Source: JAURVT01 sp049059935 (GTDB lineage Bacteria > Actinomycetota > Actinomycetes > Propionibacteriales > Nocardioidaceae). Taken from it: a stretch of 64,000 nt of DNA. Made by a program: the position numbers and the translations under genes. The notes under the pieces are model-generated. The model ran no database searches, was not told where the DNA came from, and saw only the letters and a list, made by a program, of their open reading frames with translations. This document shows, piece by piece, positions 48,873 through 58,141 of this stretch. Position 1 is the stretch's first letter. Each line of letters opens with the position of its first letter. Location: assembly GCF_049059935.1 (NCBI RefSeq), contig NZ_JBMGQR010000014.1, forward strand, positions 1-64,000, in the 5' to 3' direction.

Positions 48873-51158
48873 CTAGCCGTCCGACAGCTCCACCACGAGC
48901 GACGACGCCCGTCCGCACCGCACACCGGCCCGCCGGCCGCCCACCTCGCGGTCGGGCGGGACCGCGCCGAGCACCGGTCGGGGCAGCTGCATGCGGCCGA
49001 GCTCGCCGTCCTCGACCACCGCGAGCTGCCAGCGCACCGGCTCGTCCGCCCGACGGGCCGGGTCGGCCTCGGGCGACCGCGCCACCAGGGCGGCGACGTC
49101 GACCGTGGCGGTGAACAGCCCGCCCTGGGCCGACACCTCGGCCTCCTCGACGAGACGGACGTCGCCACCTGGCTGGCAGTGCAGGCTCAGGCTGACGCCG
49201 CGGGTGCGCGCCGCGGCGAGGGTGCCGGCGAGGAGGAGGCGGTCGCCGTCCCACGCCACCGACTCGACGGCCGCCGTCACCGGGCCGAGGTGAAGGGCGA
49301 GGTTGCCGCGCGCGTTGCGGCCCGCCCGGAGCTGGCGCCCGCGCGAGCGGGCGATCACGGTGCCCACGCGGTGCTGCACGGGTATCCCACGGTCCTCGCC
49401 GCGGGAGCGGAGGCGCACGGTCCACGCGACGTCCTCCTCCATCGGGTCCGGCGCGCCGGGCAGGGGGTCGAGGACGTCGACCTCGACCATCGCGGTGAAC
49501 CGCACCTGGCCGTCGTCGCGCACCTCGACGGGCGCCGGCACGACGAGCGGCTCGCCCCAGCCACGGGCGAGGACGAGCTCGAGGTCCGCGCCCACGTCGG
49601 GGTCGCGGACCACGCCCTCGACCTCGACGCGGTCGGCGAGCGAGGTGAGCCGGAGCACCGACGTGCCGAGCGTGCGCACCTGCAGCGCGGCCTCGCCGTC
49701 GCGCACGGCCACGGGCTGCACCACCCGGTCGCCGCCGAGGGTCTCCGCGCGCACCCAGCCCGCCGGGGACGCCGTCGGCATCCGCACCGGTCCGCTCGCG
49801 CGGCGTCGCCCGGACCGGACGTCGGCCACCAGCCGCCAGGTGCCGTCCGCGGGCTTGGCACCCAGGACGTAGGGGTTCAGCGTCAGCGCGAAGCCGCCGT
49901 CGCCGTCGACCTCGGCGGGCAGGGACACCGGCGACGCCTCGCCGCGCACGAGCGTGAACCGGGCGGTCGTGCCCGCCGGCTCGACGCCGACCAGCCCGAC
50001 GCGTCCCCGCAGGTGCAGCAGCCCGGCCTTCCAGGAGGCCTCGGCGACCTCGGCGGCCACGACGGGCTCCGGCGCGTCGGCGGCGAAGTGCGTCTGGTCG
50101 ACGGCGGGATCGCCGCGGTAGGGCAGGTCGTGCGCCCAGCGGGCGGGCACCCGTCGCGCGAGCACCACGTCGGCCGCGGGGCCGCGCTGCTCACGGTGCT
50201 CGAGGAGCACGAGCAGCCGGTCGAGGTCGCCGCCGTCGACGAGCGCGGCCTGCAGCCGCTCGAAGGGCCGCTCGGCGGCGCGGACCTCCTCGCGCACCCG
50301 TCCGAGCAGGGTCCGCGCGAGGGCCAGGATCTCGGGACGCTCGTCGGGGTCGGCGAGCCGGAGCGCGGCCACCACGGCGTCGACGTCCACGTGCATCAGG
50401 TGCGCCTCGACGTGCGGCAGCAACGCCGGCTCGTGCGCCGCGACGTGGTCGAGGACGAGCTCGGCCGAGCGGACGCGGTCGCGCAGGTTGCCCAGGTCCC
50501 AGCGCGCCTGGGTGATCGACGGCTCGCCGCCCTCGCGCTCGCGCCACAGGTACACGGGCTGGTGCAGGACGTCGACGGCCCCGGCCGCGAGGTGGGCGGC
50601 CATCGTCACCGGGTAGTCCTCGTAGAGCATCTCGGGGAACGAGAAGCCGTGACGGTCCCAGAAGTCGCGCCGGTAGACCTTGTTCCAGACCGTCCGGTCG
50701 GCGACGAGCAGCGGGTCGCGCACGACGTGCGTGGCCAGGCGCGTCCGTGCGAACGGCGCCCGGTGCGAGTAGGAGTTGCGCAGCCACAGCGAGGTGAACC
50801 GGCGGGCTCCGCCGGCGGCGAGGTCGGACCCGGTCGCGTCGAGCGAGCCGACGAGCAGCTCGTAGCCGTGCCGGGTGACGAGGTCGTCGGTGTCGGCGAA
50901 CGCCACCAGGTCGCCGCTGGCGTGCTCCAGGCCGGTGTTGCGTGCGGGGCCCAGGCCCCGGTTCTCCTGGGTGACCAGCCGGAAGCGGGGGTCGTCGTCG
51001 ACGAAGCGCTCGGCGATCGCCCGGCTCCCGTCGCGGGACCCGTCGTCGACCAGGACGACCTCGAGGTCGTCGAAGGTCTGCTGCGCCAGCGACCGCAGGC
51101 ACCGCTCCAGGTAGCGCTCGACGTCGTGGAACGGAGCGACCACGCTGAGTCGTGCCAC
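48873..51158 (-). CDS. GT2 glycosyltransferase with large C-terminal beta-domain region
   Basis: 761 aa. GT-A domain (about 1-290): RLSVVAPFHDVERYLERCL, LVDDGSRDGS (37-46), GPARNTGLEHASGD and AFADTDD (DXD-like, 86-92), then VWNKVYRRDFW and EDYPVTMA. A helical linker follows. Residues about 400-761 are repeated beta-sandwich-like segments of unknown family. This plan resembles wall-polymer transferases with accessory domains. GTG 51158 has GGGAGGA upstream at a rather long spacing. Convergent with the pseI operon (15 bases apart) and divergent from pseB. Confidence 0.8.
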   Translation of the reverse strand: MARLSVVAPFHDVERYLERCLRSLAQQTFDDLEVVLVDDGSRDGSRAIAERFVDDDPRFRLVTQENRGLGPARNTGLEHASGDLVAFADTDDLVTRHGYELLVGSLDATGSDLAAGGARRFTSLWLRNSYSHRAPFARTRLATHVVRDPLLVADRTVWNKVYRRDFWDRHGFSFPEMLYEDYPVTMAAHLAAGAVDVLHQPVYLWREREGGEPSITQARWDLGNLRDRVRSAELVLDHVAAHEPALLPHVEAHLMHVDVDAVVAALRLADPDERPEILALARTLLGRVREEVRAAERPFERLQAALVDGGDLDRLLVLLEHREQRGPAADVVLARRVPARWAHDLPYRGDPAVDQTHFAADAPEPVVAAEVAEASWKAGLLHLRGRVGLVGVEPAGTTARFTLVRGEASPVSLPAEVDGDGGFALTLNPYVLGAKPADGTWRLVADVRSGRRRASGPVRMPTASPAGWVRAETLGGDRVVQPVAVRDGEAALQVRTLGTSVLRLTSLADRVEVEGVVRDPDVGADLELVLARGWGEPLVVPAPVEVRDDGQVRFTAMVEVDVLDPLPGAPDPMEEDVAWTVRLRSRGEDRGIPVQHRVGTVIARSRGRQLRAGRNARGNLALHLGPVTAAVESVAWDGDRLLLAGTLAAARTRGVSLSLHCQPGGDVRLVEEAEVSAQGGLFTATVDVAALVARSPEADPARRADEPVRWQLAVVEDGELGRMQLPRPVLGAVPPDREVGGRRAGVRCGRASSLVVELSDG

Positions 51159-51272
51159 GTCGGATCGACTCCTCCCGGGACGGTCAGGACGGGGCCCAAT
51201 ATCGCACAGCCGCGCCCGTGGTCCCGGCGCGCCACCCCACCCCGGGAGGTGAGGGATCGCCCTGTCCCCCGG

Positions 51273-51281
51273 TGATAGTGT
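51273..51281 (+). promoter_or_regulatory. extended -10 promoter of pseB operon
   Basis: TGATAGTGT: TG, one base, then TAGTGT (51276-51281). No -35 match at 17 bases. Leader of about 60 bases with GAAGGGG ahead of GTG 51348. Confidence 0.5.
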
Positions 51282-51347
51282 CGCGTGCGGCGGGACGGGC
51301 CCAGGGCCCCTCGTCACCCACCCGAAGGTCACGACGAAGGGGCACGT

Positions 51348-52334
51348 GTGTCAGTCCTCGAAGGTTCGGACATCCTGGTCACCGGTGGTACCGGGTCGTT
51401 CGGCAAGGCGTTCATCCGCAACGCCCTCGACCACCTCGACCCGCGCCGCATCATCGTCTTCAGCCGTGACGAGCTCAAGCAGTACGAGGCCCGCCAGCTG
51501 TTCGGCGACGACCCCCGCCTGCGCTGGTTCATCGGCGACATCCGCGACCGCGACCGCCTGCACCGCGCGCTGCACAACGTCGACTACGTCGTGCACGCCG
51601 CCGCGCTCAAGCAGGTCGACACCGCCGAGTACAACCCCTTCGAGTTCGTCCGCACCAACGTCGACGGCTCGCAGAACGTCATCGAGGCGTGCATCGACTC
51701 CGGCGTCAAGAAGGTCGTCGCGCTCTCGACCGACAAGGCGTCGAGCCCGATCAACCTCTACGGCGCCACCAAGCTGGTCGCCGACAAGCTCTTCGTCAGC
51801 GCCAACCACTACGCCGCGGCCTACGAGTCGCGCTTCTCCGTGGTCCGCTACGGCAACGTGATGGGCAGCCGCGGCTCGGTCATCCCGTTCTTCCGCCGTC
51901 TCGCGGCCGAGGGCAAGTCGCTGCCGATCACCGACAAGCGCATGACCCGGTTCTGGATCACGCTCCCCCAGGCCGTCGAGTTCGTCGTCGACTCCTTCGA
52001 CCTGATGCAGGGCGGCGAGCTGTACGTGCCGCGCATCCCCTCGACCAAGGTCACCGACCTGGCCCGTGCGGTCTCCGAGGGCGAGCCCGCCATGCACGAG
52101 ATCGGCCTGCGTCCGGGCGAGAAGCTCCACGAGGAGATGATCTCGGCCGAGGAGGGTCGCCGCGCCGTCCTGCAGGGCGACCGCTACGTCCTGCAGCCCA
52201 CGATCGCGACGTGGGGCTACACCGCCCCCGAGGGTGCGACGCCGGTGCCCGAGGGCTTCCACTACAGCTCGGACCACAACGACCTCTGGTTCAGCCTCGA
52301 GGAGCTGCGCGACCTGCTCGTCGGGGTGGAGTGA
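51348..52334 (+). CDS. pseB: UDP-N-acetylglucosamine 4,6-dehydratase (inverting), PseB
   Basis: 328 aa SDR giving UDP-2-acetamido-2,6-dideoxy-beta-L-arabino-hexos-4-ulose, first step to pseudaminic acid. NADP motif ILVTGGTGSFGKAFI. The PseB-specific catalytic Asp129-Lys130 lies in ALSTDKASSPINLYGATK, with Tyr138-x3-Lys142. The Lys replaces the Glu of retaining dehydratases such as RfbB. EIGLRPGEKLHEEMIS is the family C-terminal signature. GTG 51348 has GAAGGGG upstream. It is separated from pseH-pseI by 5.7 kb. Confidence 0.94.
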   Translation: MSVLEGSDILVTGGTGSFGKAFIRNALDHLDPRRIIVFSRDELKQYEARQLFGDDPRLRWFIGDIRDRDRLHRALHNVDYVVHAAALKQVDTAEYNPFEFVRTNVDGSQNVIEACIDSGVKKVVALSTDKASSPINLYGATKLVADKLFVSANHYAAAYESRFSVVRYGNVMGSRGSVIPFFRRLAAEGKSLPITDKRMTRFWITLPQAVEFVVDSFDLMQGGELYVPRIPSTKVTDLARAVSEGEPAMHEIGLRPGEKLHEEMISAEEGRRAVLQGDRYVLQPTIATWGYTAPEGATPVPEGFHYSSDHNDLWFSLEELRDLLVGVE

Positions 52335-53464
52335 GCGTGCTCCCCTACGGCCGTCAGGACGTCGACGAGTCCGACGTCGCGGCGGTCGTGGACGTCCTCC
52401 GCGGCGACTGGCTCACCACCGGACCCAGCGTCGCGGCGTTCGAGCAGGCGCTGTCCGAGCGCACGGGCGGGCACCGCGTCTCCACCTGCACCTCGGGCAC
52501 CGCCGCCCTGCACATCGCCTACGCCGCGATGGGCGTCGGGCCCGGCGACGAGGTCGTCACCACCCCGATGACGTTCGTCGCCACCGCGTCGACGGCGGCG
52601 ATGCTCGGCGCGACCATCGTGTTCGCCGACGTCGATCCCGAGACCGGCCTGATCGACCCCGCCGAGGTCGACCGCCTGGTGACCGAGCGCACCAAGGTCG
52701 TCGCGGCCGTCGACTACGCGGGCCAGCCCTGCGACTACGCCGCGCTCCAGGCCTCGGCCGACCGCGTCGGCGCGCTGACGCTCGACGACGCCGCTCACTC
52801 GGTGTCGGGCACGCGCGACGGCCGCCCGGTCGGCGACCTCGCCGACGTCACCACGCTGTCGTTCTTCCCGACCAAGAACCTCACCACCGCCGAGGGCGGC
52901 GCGGTGGTGGCCAAGGACGACGCCGTCGCCACCCGCGCGGCCCGGTTCCGCACCATCGGCCTGGTGCGCGAGCGCGACGAGCTGCGCATGCCCGACGAGG
53001 GTCCCTGGCACCAGGAGGTGCACGAGTTCGGCCTCAACTACCGGCTGTCCGACGTGCACGCCGCGCTCGGCCTGTCGCAGCTGACGCGCCTGGACGCCTT
53101 CCGCGCCCGTCGCACCGAGATCACCGCGCGCTACAACGAGGCGTTCGCCGGCGTCGACGGCCTGGCGACGCCCGCCCAGGACCCCGCCACCGACCCGTGC
53201 TGGCACCTGTACCCGGTCCGGGTGCTCGGCGGCCGACGCCGCGAGGTGTTCGAGGCGATGCGCGAGGCCGGCATCGGCGTCCAGGTCAACTACATCCCGG
53301 TCTACTGGCACCCGGCGTTCGAGGACCTCGGCTACGCCCGCGGCCTGTGCCCGCGCGCCGAGGAGTACTACAGCCAGGAGATCTCGCTGCCGCTGTTCGC
53401 CGCGATGGGCGACGACGACGTCGAGCGCGTGATCGAGACCCTGACCGGGATCGTCGGGTCGTGA
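52331..53464 (+). CDS. pseC: UDP-4-amino-4,6-dideoxy-N-acetyl-beta-L-altrosamine transaminase, PseC
   Basis: 377 aa DegT/DnrJ/EryC1 aminotransferase (PLP, glutamate donor) acting on the PseB product. TCTSGTAALHIAYAAMGV binds phosphate, TLDDAAHSVSG carries the Asp and His that hold the pyridine ring, and Lys182 in LSFFPTKNLTTAEGG forms the Schiff base. FGLNYRLSDVHAALGLSQL is typical. GTG 52331 overlaps the pseB stop (GTGA); a second GTG at 52337 is possible. Confidence 0.92.
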   Translation: MSVLPYGRQDVDESDVAAVVDVLRGDWLTTGPSVAAFEQALSERTGGHRVSTCTSGTAALHIAYAAMGVGPGDEVVTTPMTFVATASTAAMLGATIVFADVDPETGLIDPAEVDRLVTERTKVVAAVDYAGQPCDYAALQASADRVGALTLDDAAHSVSGTRDGRPVGDLADVTTLSFFPTKNLTTAEGGAVVAKDDAVATRAARFRTIGLVRERDELRMPDEGPWHQEVHEFGLNYRLSDVHAALGLSQLTRLDAFRARRTEITARYNEAFAGVDGLATPAQDPATDPCWHLYPVRVLGGRRREVFEAMREAGIGVQVNYIPVYWHPAFEDLGYARGLCPRAEEYYSQEISLPLFAAMGDDDVERVIETLTGIVGS

Positions 53465-54198
53465 CCTCGCCCCGCGTCGGGGTCGTGACGCAGGCCCGCA
53501 CCACGAGCACCCGCCTGCCCGGCAAGGTGCTGCGCGAGGCGTCGGGCCGCACGATGCTGGACCACCACCTCGACCGGCTCGAGGCCGCCGGCCTCGACGT
53601 GTACGTCGCCACCACCGTCAACGCCACCGACGACCCGCTCGTCGAGCTCGCCGGACGCCGGGGCGTCCCGGTCTTCCGCGGCAGCGAGCAGCACGTGCTC
53701 AGCCGCTTCCACGGCTGCGCGGTCGAGAACGGCCTCGACGTCGTCGTCCGCGTGACGTCGGACTGCCCGCTCGTCGACGGCGCCCTGGTGCGCCACGGCG
53801 TCGACCTCTGGCTGGAGCGCGACGACCCCGACGTCTACGTCTCCAACGGCCTGGTGCGCACCTACCCCCGCGGCCTGGACTTCGAGGTGTTCTCGTTCGC
53901 CGCCCTCGACGAGGCGATGCGCCTGGCCACCGACCCCGCCGACCTCGAGCACGTCACGCCCTACCTGCACCAGGACCGCAACGGCCGCATGCACCTCGTC
54001 GACGTCACCTCGCCGGTCGACCGGTCGGCGTACCGCATCACCCTCGACACCGAGGACGACCTGCGGCTCATCACCACCCTGATCGAGCAGCACGACGCCC
54101 TGGGGCTCGACGCCGAGGGCCTCGGCGCGCTGCTCGACGCGCACCCCGAGCTGGTCGCGGTCAACGCCCACGTGGAGCAGAAGAAGCTCGGCTCCTGA
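53461..54198 (+). CDS. pseF: pseudaminic acid cytidylyltransferase-like protein (SpsF/NeuA family)
   Basis: 245 aa. It would activate pseudaminic acid with CTP to CMP-pseudaminate. TQARTTSTRLPGKVLREASG is the nucleotide-binding A-R-x3-S-x-R-L-P-G-K signature, with VVRVTSDCPLVD as the DCP metal site and GLDFEVFSFAALDEA downstream. The family also contains SpsF-type proteins, so PseF is assigned from position between pseC and pseG as the only cytidylyltransferase in the locus. GTG 53461 overlaps the pseC stop. Confidence 0.82.
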   Translation: MTSPRVGVVTQARTTSTRLPGKVLREASGRTMLDHHLDRLEAAGLDVYVATTVNATDDPLVELAGRRGVPVFRGSEQHVLSRFHGCAVENGLDVVVRVTSDCPLVDGALVRHGVDLWLERDDPDVYVSNGLVRTYPRGLDFEVFSFAALDEAMRLATDPADLEHVTPYLHQDRNGRMHLVDVTSPVDRSAYRITLDTEDDLRLITTLIEQHDALGLDAEGLGALLDAHPELVAVNAHVEQKKLGS

Positions 54199-55220
54199 TG
54201 CGCCACGCGGTCGTCGTCTGCGACGTGGGCCCGGCGTACGGCTCGGGCCACGCGATGCGCTGCCTGGCCCTCGCCGAGGAGCTGATCTCCCGCGGGACCG
54301 CGGTGACCTACCTCGCCGACGTGGCCTCGGTGCGCTGGGTGCACGAGCGCGTCGCCGCGCTCGGCGCCGTGGTGGTCGCGCCTCCGTCCGATCCCGACGC
54401 CCTCCCGTCCGCCGTCGTCGACCTGGGTGCCGACGCGGTCGTCGTCGACTCCTACCACCTGGCGCCCGGGGTGTACGCCGCGCTGCGGGCGACGGGGCTG
54501 CCCACGCTGGCGTTCGTCGACCAGCACCTGCGCGGCGCCGACGCCGACCTGCTGCTCGACGCCAACATCGGCTCGGACGACGACGTCGTCGAGCTCCCCG
54601 ACGGCACCCGTCGTCTCGCCGGGCTCGACTACGCGCTGATCCGGCGCGACGTCCGCGAGCACCGCCCGCCGTCGCCCCAGCGGCTGCAGGGGTCGGGCGC
54701 GCGCCCGCGCGTGCTCGGGATCTTCGGCGGCACCGACCCCGCCGGCGCCGGCGTCCTCGTCGCGGACGCGCTGGTGCGCACCGGGCTGGCGTTCGAGGCG
54801 ACGATCGTCGCGCCGAGGCCCGAGCTCGTCGACGCGGTCCACGCGCTCGCCCCGGGGCCCGGCCAGGCGCTGCACACGATCAGCCCCACCGACCGCCTGC
54901 CGGCCCTGGTGGCCGAGAGCGACGTCGTGCTCAGCGCCGCCGGTACGTCCACCTGGGAGCTGCTGTGCCTCGGTGCGGCCACCGGTCTGGTGTGCACCGC
55001 CGACAACCAGACGATCGGCTACGCGCGGGCCCTCGACGCCGGGGTGGGCCTCGGCGTCGGCGACGTCGCGGACGACGGCTTCGTCGAGGCGGCCGTCCGC
55101 CCGCTGCGCCGGCTGCTCACCGAGACCGACCTGCGGTCGGCCCTGTCGTCGTCGGCGTGGCGCACGGTCGACGGACGCGGGGCGTCCCGCGTGGCCGACG
55201 CGCTCGAGTCGTTAGGGTGA
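54198..55220 (+). CDS. pseG: UDP-2,4-diacetamido-2,4,6-trideoxy-beta-L-altropyranose hydrolase, PseG
   Basis: 340 aa GT-B-fold hydrolase releasing UDP and giving the sugar used by PseI. CDVGPAYGSGHAMRCLALAEEL contains the catalytic His18 in the G-S-G-H-x-x-R-C motif. LGIFGGTDPAGAGVL starts the second Rossmann domain, and LSAAGTSTWELLCLGAATGLV is the nucleotide loop. ATG 54198 overlaps pseF (TGATG). The last codons contain the -10 box of the next gene. Confidence 0.9.
   Translation: MRHAVVVCDVGPAYGSGHAMRCLALAEELISRGTAVTYLADVASVRWVHERVAALGAVVVAPPSDPDALPSAVVDLGADAVVVDSYHLAPGVYAALRATGLPTLAFVDQHLRGADADLLLDANIGSDDDVVELPDGTRRLAGLDYALIRRDVREHRPPSPQRLQGSGARPRVLGIFGGTDPAGAGVLVADALVRTGLAFEATIVAPRPELVDAVHALAPGPGQALHTISPTDRLPALVAESDVVLSAAGTSTWELLCLGAATGLVCTADNQTIGYARALDAGVGLGVGDVADDGFVEAAVRPLRRLLTETDLRSALSSSAWRTVDGRGASRVADALESLG
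55213..55218 (+). promoter_or_regulatory. leaderless -10 box inside the end of pseG
   Basis: TAGGGT with a 7-base spacer to ATG 55226, so the methyltransferase may be transcribed separately as well as by read-through. Confidence 0.5.
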
Positions 55221-55225
55221 GGCCC

Positions 55226-55834
55226 ATGGACGACTCGCAGATGCGCTCGACCGAGGGCGAGGACTACGCCCGCCGTCTCCAGGCCAAGCAGAACGTGTGG
55301 TGGAAGAAGGCCCTGAACGTCCAGGCGCCCTACCAGTGGAACCTGCGACGCCAGGAGCTCGGCCGCACGCTCGACGTCGGGTGCGGCATCGGCCGCAACC
55401 TCAAGACGCTCGCGCCCGGCTCGGTGGGCGTCGACCACAACGAGGTCGCCGTGCAGGCGGCCCGCTCCACCGGCGTCACCGCCCTCACCGTCGAGGAGTT
55501 CCTCGCCAGCGAGCACGCGAAGCCCGAGTCGTTCGACGGCATGTACCTCGCGCACGTCATCGAGCACATGGACGAGGCCGACGCGGTCGAGATCATGCAG
55601 TTCTACCTGCCCTACCTCAAGCCGGGCGGCAAGGTGTTCTACGTGTGCCCGCAGGAGCGCGGCTACGCCAGCGACCCCACGCACGTGCGCTTCGTCGACG
55701 GCGAGGCCCTGATGGACCTCAGCCGCAAGGTCGGCCTCGAGCCCGACCCGTGGTTCAGCTTCCCGTTCCCGCGCAGCCTCGGCAAGGCGTTCATCTACAA
55801 CGAGTTCTGCGTCCGCGCGCACAAGCCGCGCTGA
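55226..55834 (+). CDS. class I SAM-dependent methyltransferase
   Basis: 202 aa. SAM motif I TLDVGCGIGRNLKTLAPGSVGVDHNE, motif II region FDGMYLAHVIEHMDEADAV, motif III LPYLKPGGKVFYVCPQERGY. Unlike the two large paralogues in this locus, its SAM site is intact. The N-terminus NVWWKKALNVQAPYQWNLRRQ resembles methyltransferases of polysaccharide clusters. Possibly O- or N-methylates a sugar in the polymer; the substrate is unknown. Confidence 0.85.
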   Translation: MDDSQMRSTEGEDYARRLQAKQNVWWKKALNVQAPYQWNLRRQELGRTLDVGCGIGRNLKTLAPGSVGVDHNEVAVQAARSTGVTALTVEEFLASEHAKPESFDGMYLAHVIEHMDEADAVEIMQFYLPYLKPGGKVFYVCPQERGYASDPTHVRFVDGEALMDLSRKVGLEPDPWFSFPFPRSLGKAFIYNEFCVRAHKPR

Positions 55835-55846
55835 CGTCCGCCGGCC

Positions 55847-58141
55847 TCAGCGCACCTCGAGCACGGCGTACCCGCCACGCTCGAGACGCAGGTCGGCGAA
55901 CCGGGCGAGCTCGTCCAGGTCGACGTCGGGGCCCTTGAGGTCGACGAACAGCCACCGCACGTCGTAGCGGTCGCGGAGCCGGTCGACCGTGGACGCCGAC
56001 GGGTCGGTGAACGCGGCGTCGTTGACCCGCAGCTTCTCGGGGTCCCAGAACGGCAGGCAGCAGTTGGGCAGTCCGAGCGCCTCGCCGCGCGGCGCGGTGC
56101 GCGGGCTGTAGGCCCAGCCCTCGACCAGGTAGCGGCGCTCGGAGAACGCCGACATCCAGAACCGTCGGTTGTCACAGTTGTCGGCCGACTGGCCGGGGAA
56201 GATGCAGTGGGTGTTGGTGGCGACGAGGTCGTCGGGTGAGCTGTGGTCGCGCAGCCAGCGCGCCGCGGGGATCCCCCCGGCCGCGATCCGGTCGGGCGTG
56301 TCGTCGGGCTGGACGAACGGGACCCGCTCCGGGGTCTCCGCCACCTGGTGCACGAGCATCGGGACCGACGAGAGCGCGACCCCCGCCGCAGCCGCGACCG
56401 CGAGCAGGCTGAACCGGCGTCCGTGGCCCCGGCGCGCGAGGGCGACGCCGCCGACGAGCGCCGACACGACCACGACCGCGACCGTGCACCCGAGCAGGAC
56501 CAGCAGCCCCTCGGCGGCACCGGGTCCGCCGGCGGAGACCCTCCACCGGGTGACGCCGTAGGTGACGAGCAGGCCGACGGCCAGCGCGGCGACCACCGCG
56601 GTGACCAGCGGCCGGGTCCACCGGCGGGGGGCCACCAGGGCGAGTCCCCAGGCCGACACCACCGCGGCCGCGACGGGCACCGACCGCAGGAAGTACATCT
56701 GGCTGAGGCTGGCGTGCCAGAAGAACAGCGTGGCGCCGACGCCCGCGACCACGAAGCCGAGCAGGAAGACCGCCCGGGGGTCGCGCCAGCGCCTGCGTCG
56801 CACGAGGCCCCAGACACCCAGGACGTAGCCGAGGTTGCTCACCAGGTACGCGAACGTCGCGAGGGTCCGCTCGCCGGTGCTGAGGCCGAGGCCGTAGTAC
56901 TCGGCCCACCCGGTGTTGGAGTGGAGGGGGTCGACGACGAGCCCCTGCGCGCCCGTGCCGTACACGAGGCGCTGCGCGGTGAGCAGGGCCACGACCGACA
57001 GCACGAGCATCACGACGAGGCGGACGACGCGGGACCGCTTCCAGACCAGCGCCAGGAGGAGCGCGCCGAGCAGGGCCCCGACGAGGATCGGCAGGAAGGT
57101 CCCCTTGGCGCCGGACGTGCCGGCGACGGCGATCGCGAACACCACCCACAGGCCCGCGCCCACCCGTCGTCGGCCGAGCACCTCGACCACCGCCGCGAGC
57201 AGCACGGCGCTGACGGCGAGCGCGTACGACTGGGTGGGGCTGAGGTAGATGTAGCCGGCGAGCAGCTGGGGGTTGCCGACGTTCTCGACGCCGTTCGGGG
57301 CGACGACGACGAGCGCGACGGCGGCGACCAGGCCCGCCCAGGGGGTGCGGGCCAGGCGCGAGGCCAGCGCGCCCGCGGCGAGGATGGCGATCACGGTCAT
57401 GAGCAGGGGGCTCAGCCGCAGGAAGAGGATCAGGGGATCGACGCCCGAGCCCCACGACGTCGCGGCCATCTCGGCGTGGACGAACCAGTGGTACTGGAGC
57501 GGCTCGCCGGCGACCATCGGGAGCTCGCCCGGCACGTGGTGGCGCAGCTCGCCGATCAGCCCCAGGTGGTAGGGGACGTCGGGGTAGGGGTTGCGCAGGC
57601 CGACGCCGGTCACCGGGACGACGGGCCAGATGAACCACCAGAGCCAGACCACGGCGAACGCGACGACCCCACCCAGCGACCACGAGAGCACCGGCGAGGT
57701 CCGGACCACTCCCGCAGGACGCCAGCACCGTCGCCGCAGCGCCGGGAGCAGGGACACCAGCACGACGAGGAGCGGCCACAGGAGCAGCAGGCGGGGCACG
57801 CCGACGGCGCGGACACCGAGGTAGACGAACATCTCGACGCTGTAGGCCAGGGCCGTGCCGAACGCGACGTCGGCGTACAGGGGCCGCCGACCGCGCACGA
57901 CGAGCATGCGCCACAGGAGGGTGCCGGGGAGGGCGAGGCCGAGCGCGGCGTAGGCGCTGAACCGCAGGACGTCGACGTCCCGGACGTCGGACTCCCGCAG
58001 CAGCGCCCAGGTCACGAGCCAGACCGCCAGCACCGGCCACCAGCCGCTCGCCAGCGGTGAGCGACGTGCCCGCACCGGTCGTGCGCGGCGGTCGACGCGG
58101 CGGCCGGCCTCGGTGGCGACCCGGTCGGACACCTGGGTCAT
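55847..58141 (-). CDS. polytopic membrane protein, GT-C-like (paralogue 1)
   Basis: 764 aa with roughly a dozen membrane helices from about 35 to 590, then an extracytoplasmic C-terminal domain of about 170 residues. The first large loop has RNPYPDVPYHLGLIGELRHH, an Asp-containing segment reminiscent of the catalytic loop of GT-C lipid-linked sugar transferases, then QYHWFVHAEMAATSW. The C-terminal part has AARWLRDHSSPDDLVATNTH and CDNRRFWMSAFSERRYLVEGWAY. Paralogue at 61627. Likely transfers a sugar from a polyprenyl carrier outside the membrane (inferred). ATG 58141 overlaps the GT2 stop. Confidence 0.72.
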   Translation of the reverse strand: MTQVSDRVATEAGRRVDRRARPVRARRSPLASGWWPVLAVWLVTWALLRESDVRDVDVLRFSAYAALGLALPGTLLWRMLVVRGRRPLYADVAFGTALAYSVEMFVYLGVRAVGVPRLLLLWPLLVVLVSLLPALRRRCWRPAGVVRTSPVLSWSLGGVVAFAVVWLWWFIWPVVPVTGVGLRNPYPDVPYHLGLIGELRHHVPGELPMVAGEPLQYHWFVHAEMAATSWGSGVDPLILFLRLSPLLMTVIAILAAGALASRLARTPWAGLVAAVALVVVAPNGVENVGNPQLLAGYIYLSPTQSYALAVSAVLLAAVVEVLGRRRVGAGLWVVFAIAVAGTSGAKGTFLPILVGALLGALLLALVWKRSRVVRLVVMLVLSVVALLTAQRLVYGTGAQGLVVDPLHSNTGWAEYYGLGLSTGERTLATFAYLVSNLGYVLGVWGLVRRRRWRDPRAVFLLGFVVAGVGATLFFWHASLSQMYFLRSVPVAAAVVSAWGLALVAPRRWTRPLVTAVVAALAVGLLVTYGVTRWRVSAGGPGAAEGLLVLLGCTVAVVVVSALVGGVALARRGHGRRFSLLAVAAAAGVALSSVPMLVHQVAETPERVPFVQPDDTPDRIAAGGIPAARWLRDHSSPDDLVATNTHCIFPGQSADNCDNRRFWMSAFSERRYLVEGWAYSPRTAPRGEALGLPNCCLPFWDPEKLRVNDAAFTDPSASTVDRLRDRYDVRWLFVDLKGPDVDLDELARFADLRLERGGYAVLEVR

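Noticed and set aside
44088..55220. Legionaminic or sialic acid pathway instead of pseudaminic acid
   Set aside because: PseB carries the Asp-Lys pair of inverting dehydratases, a PseG-type UDP-hydrolase with G-S-G-H is present, and no NeuC/LegG-type 2-epimerase or GDP-sugar gene is seen.
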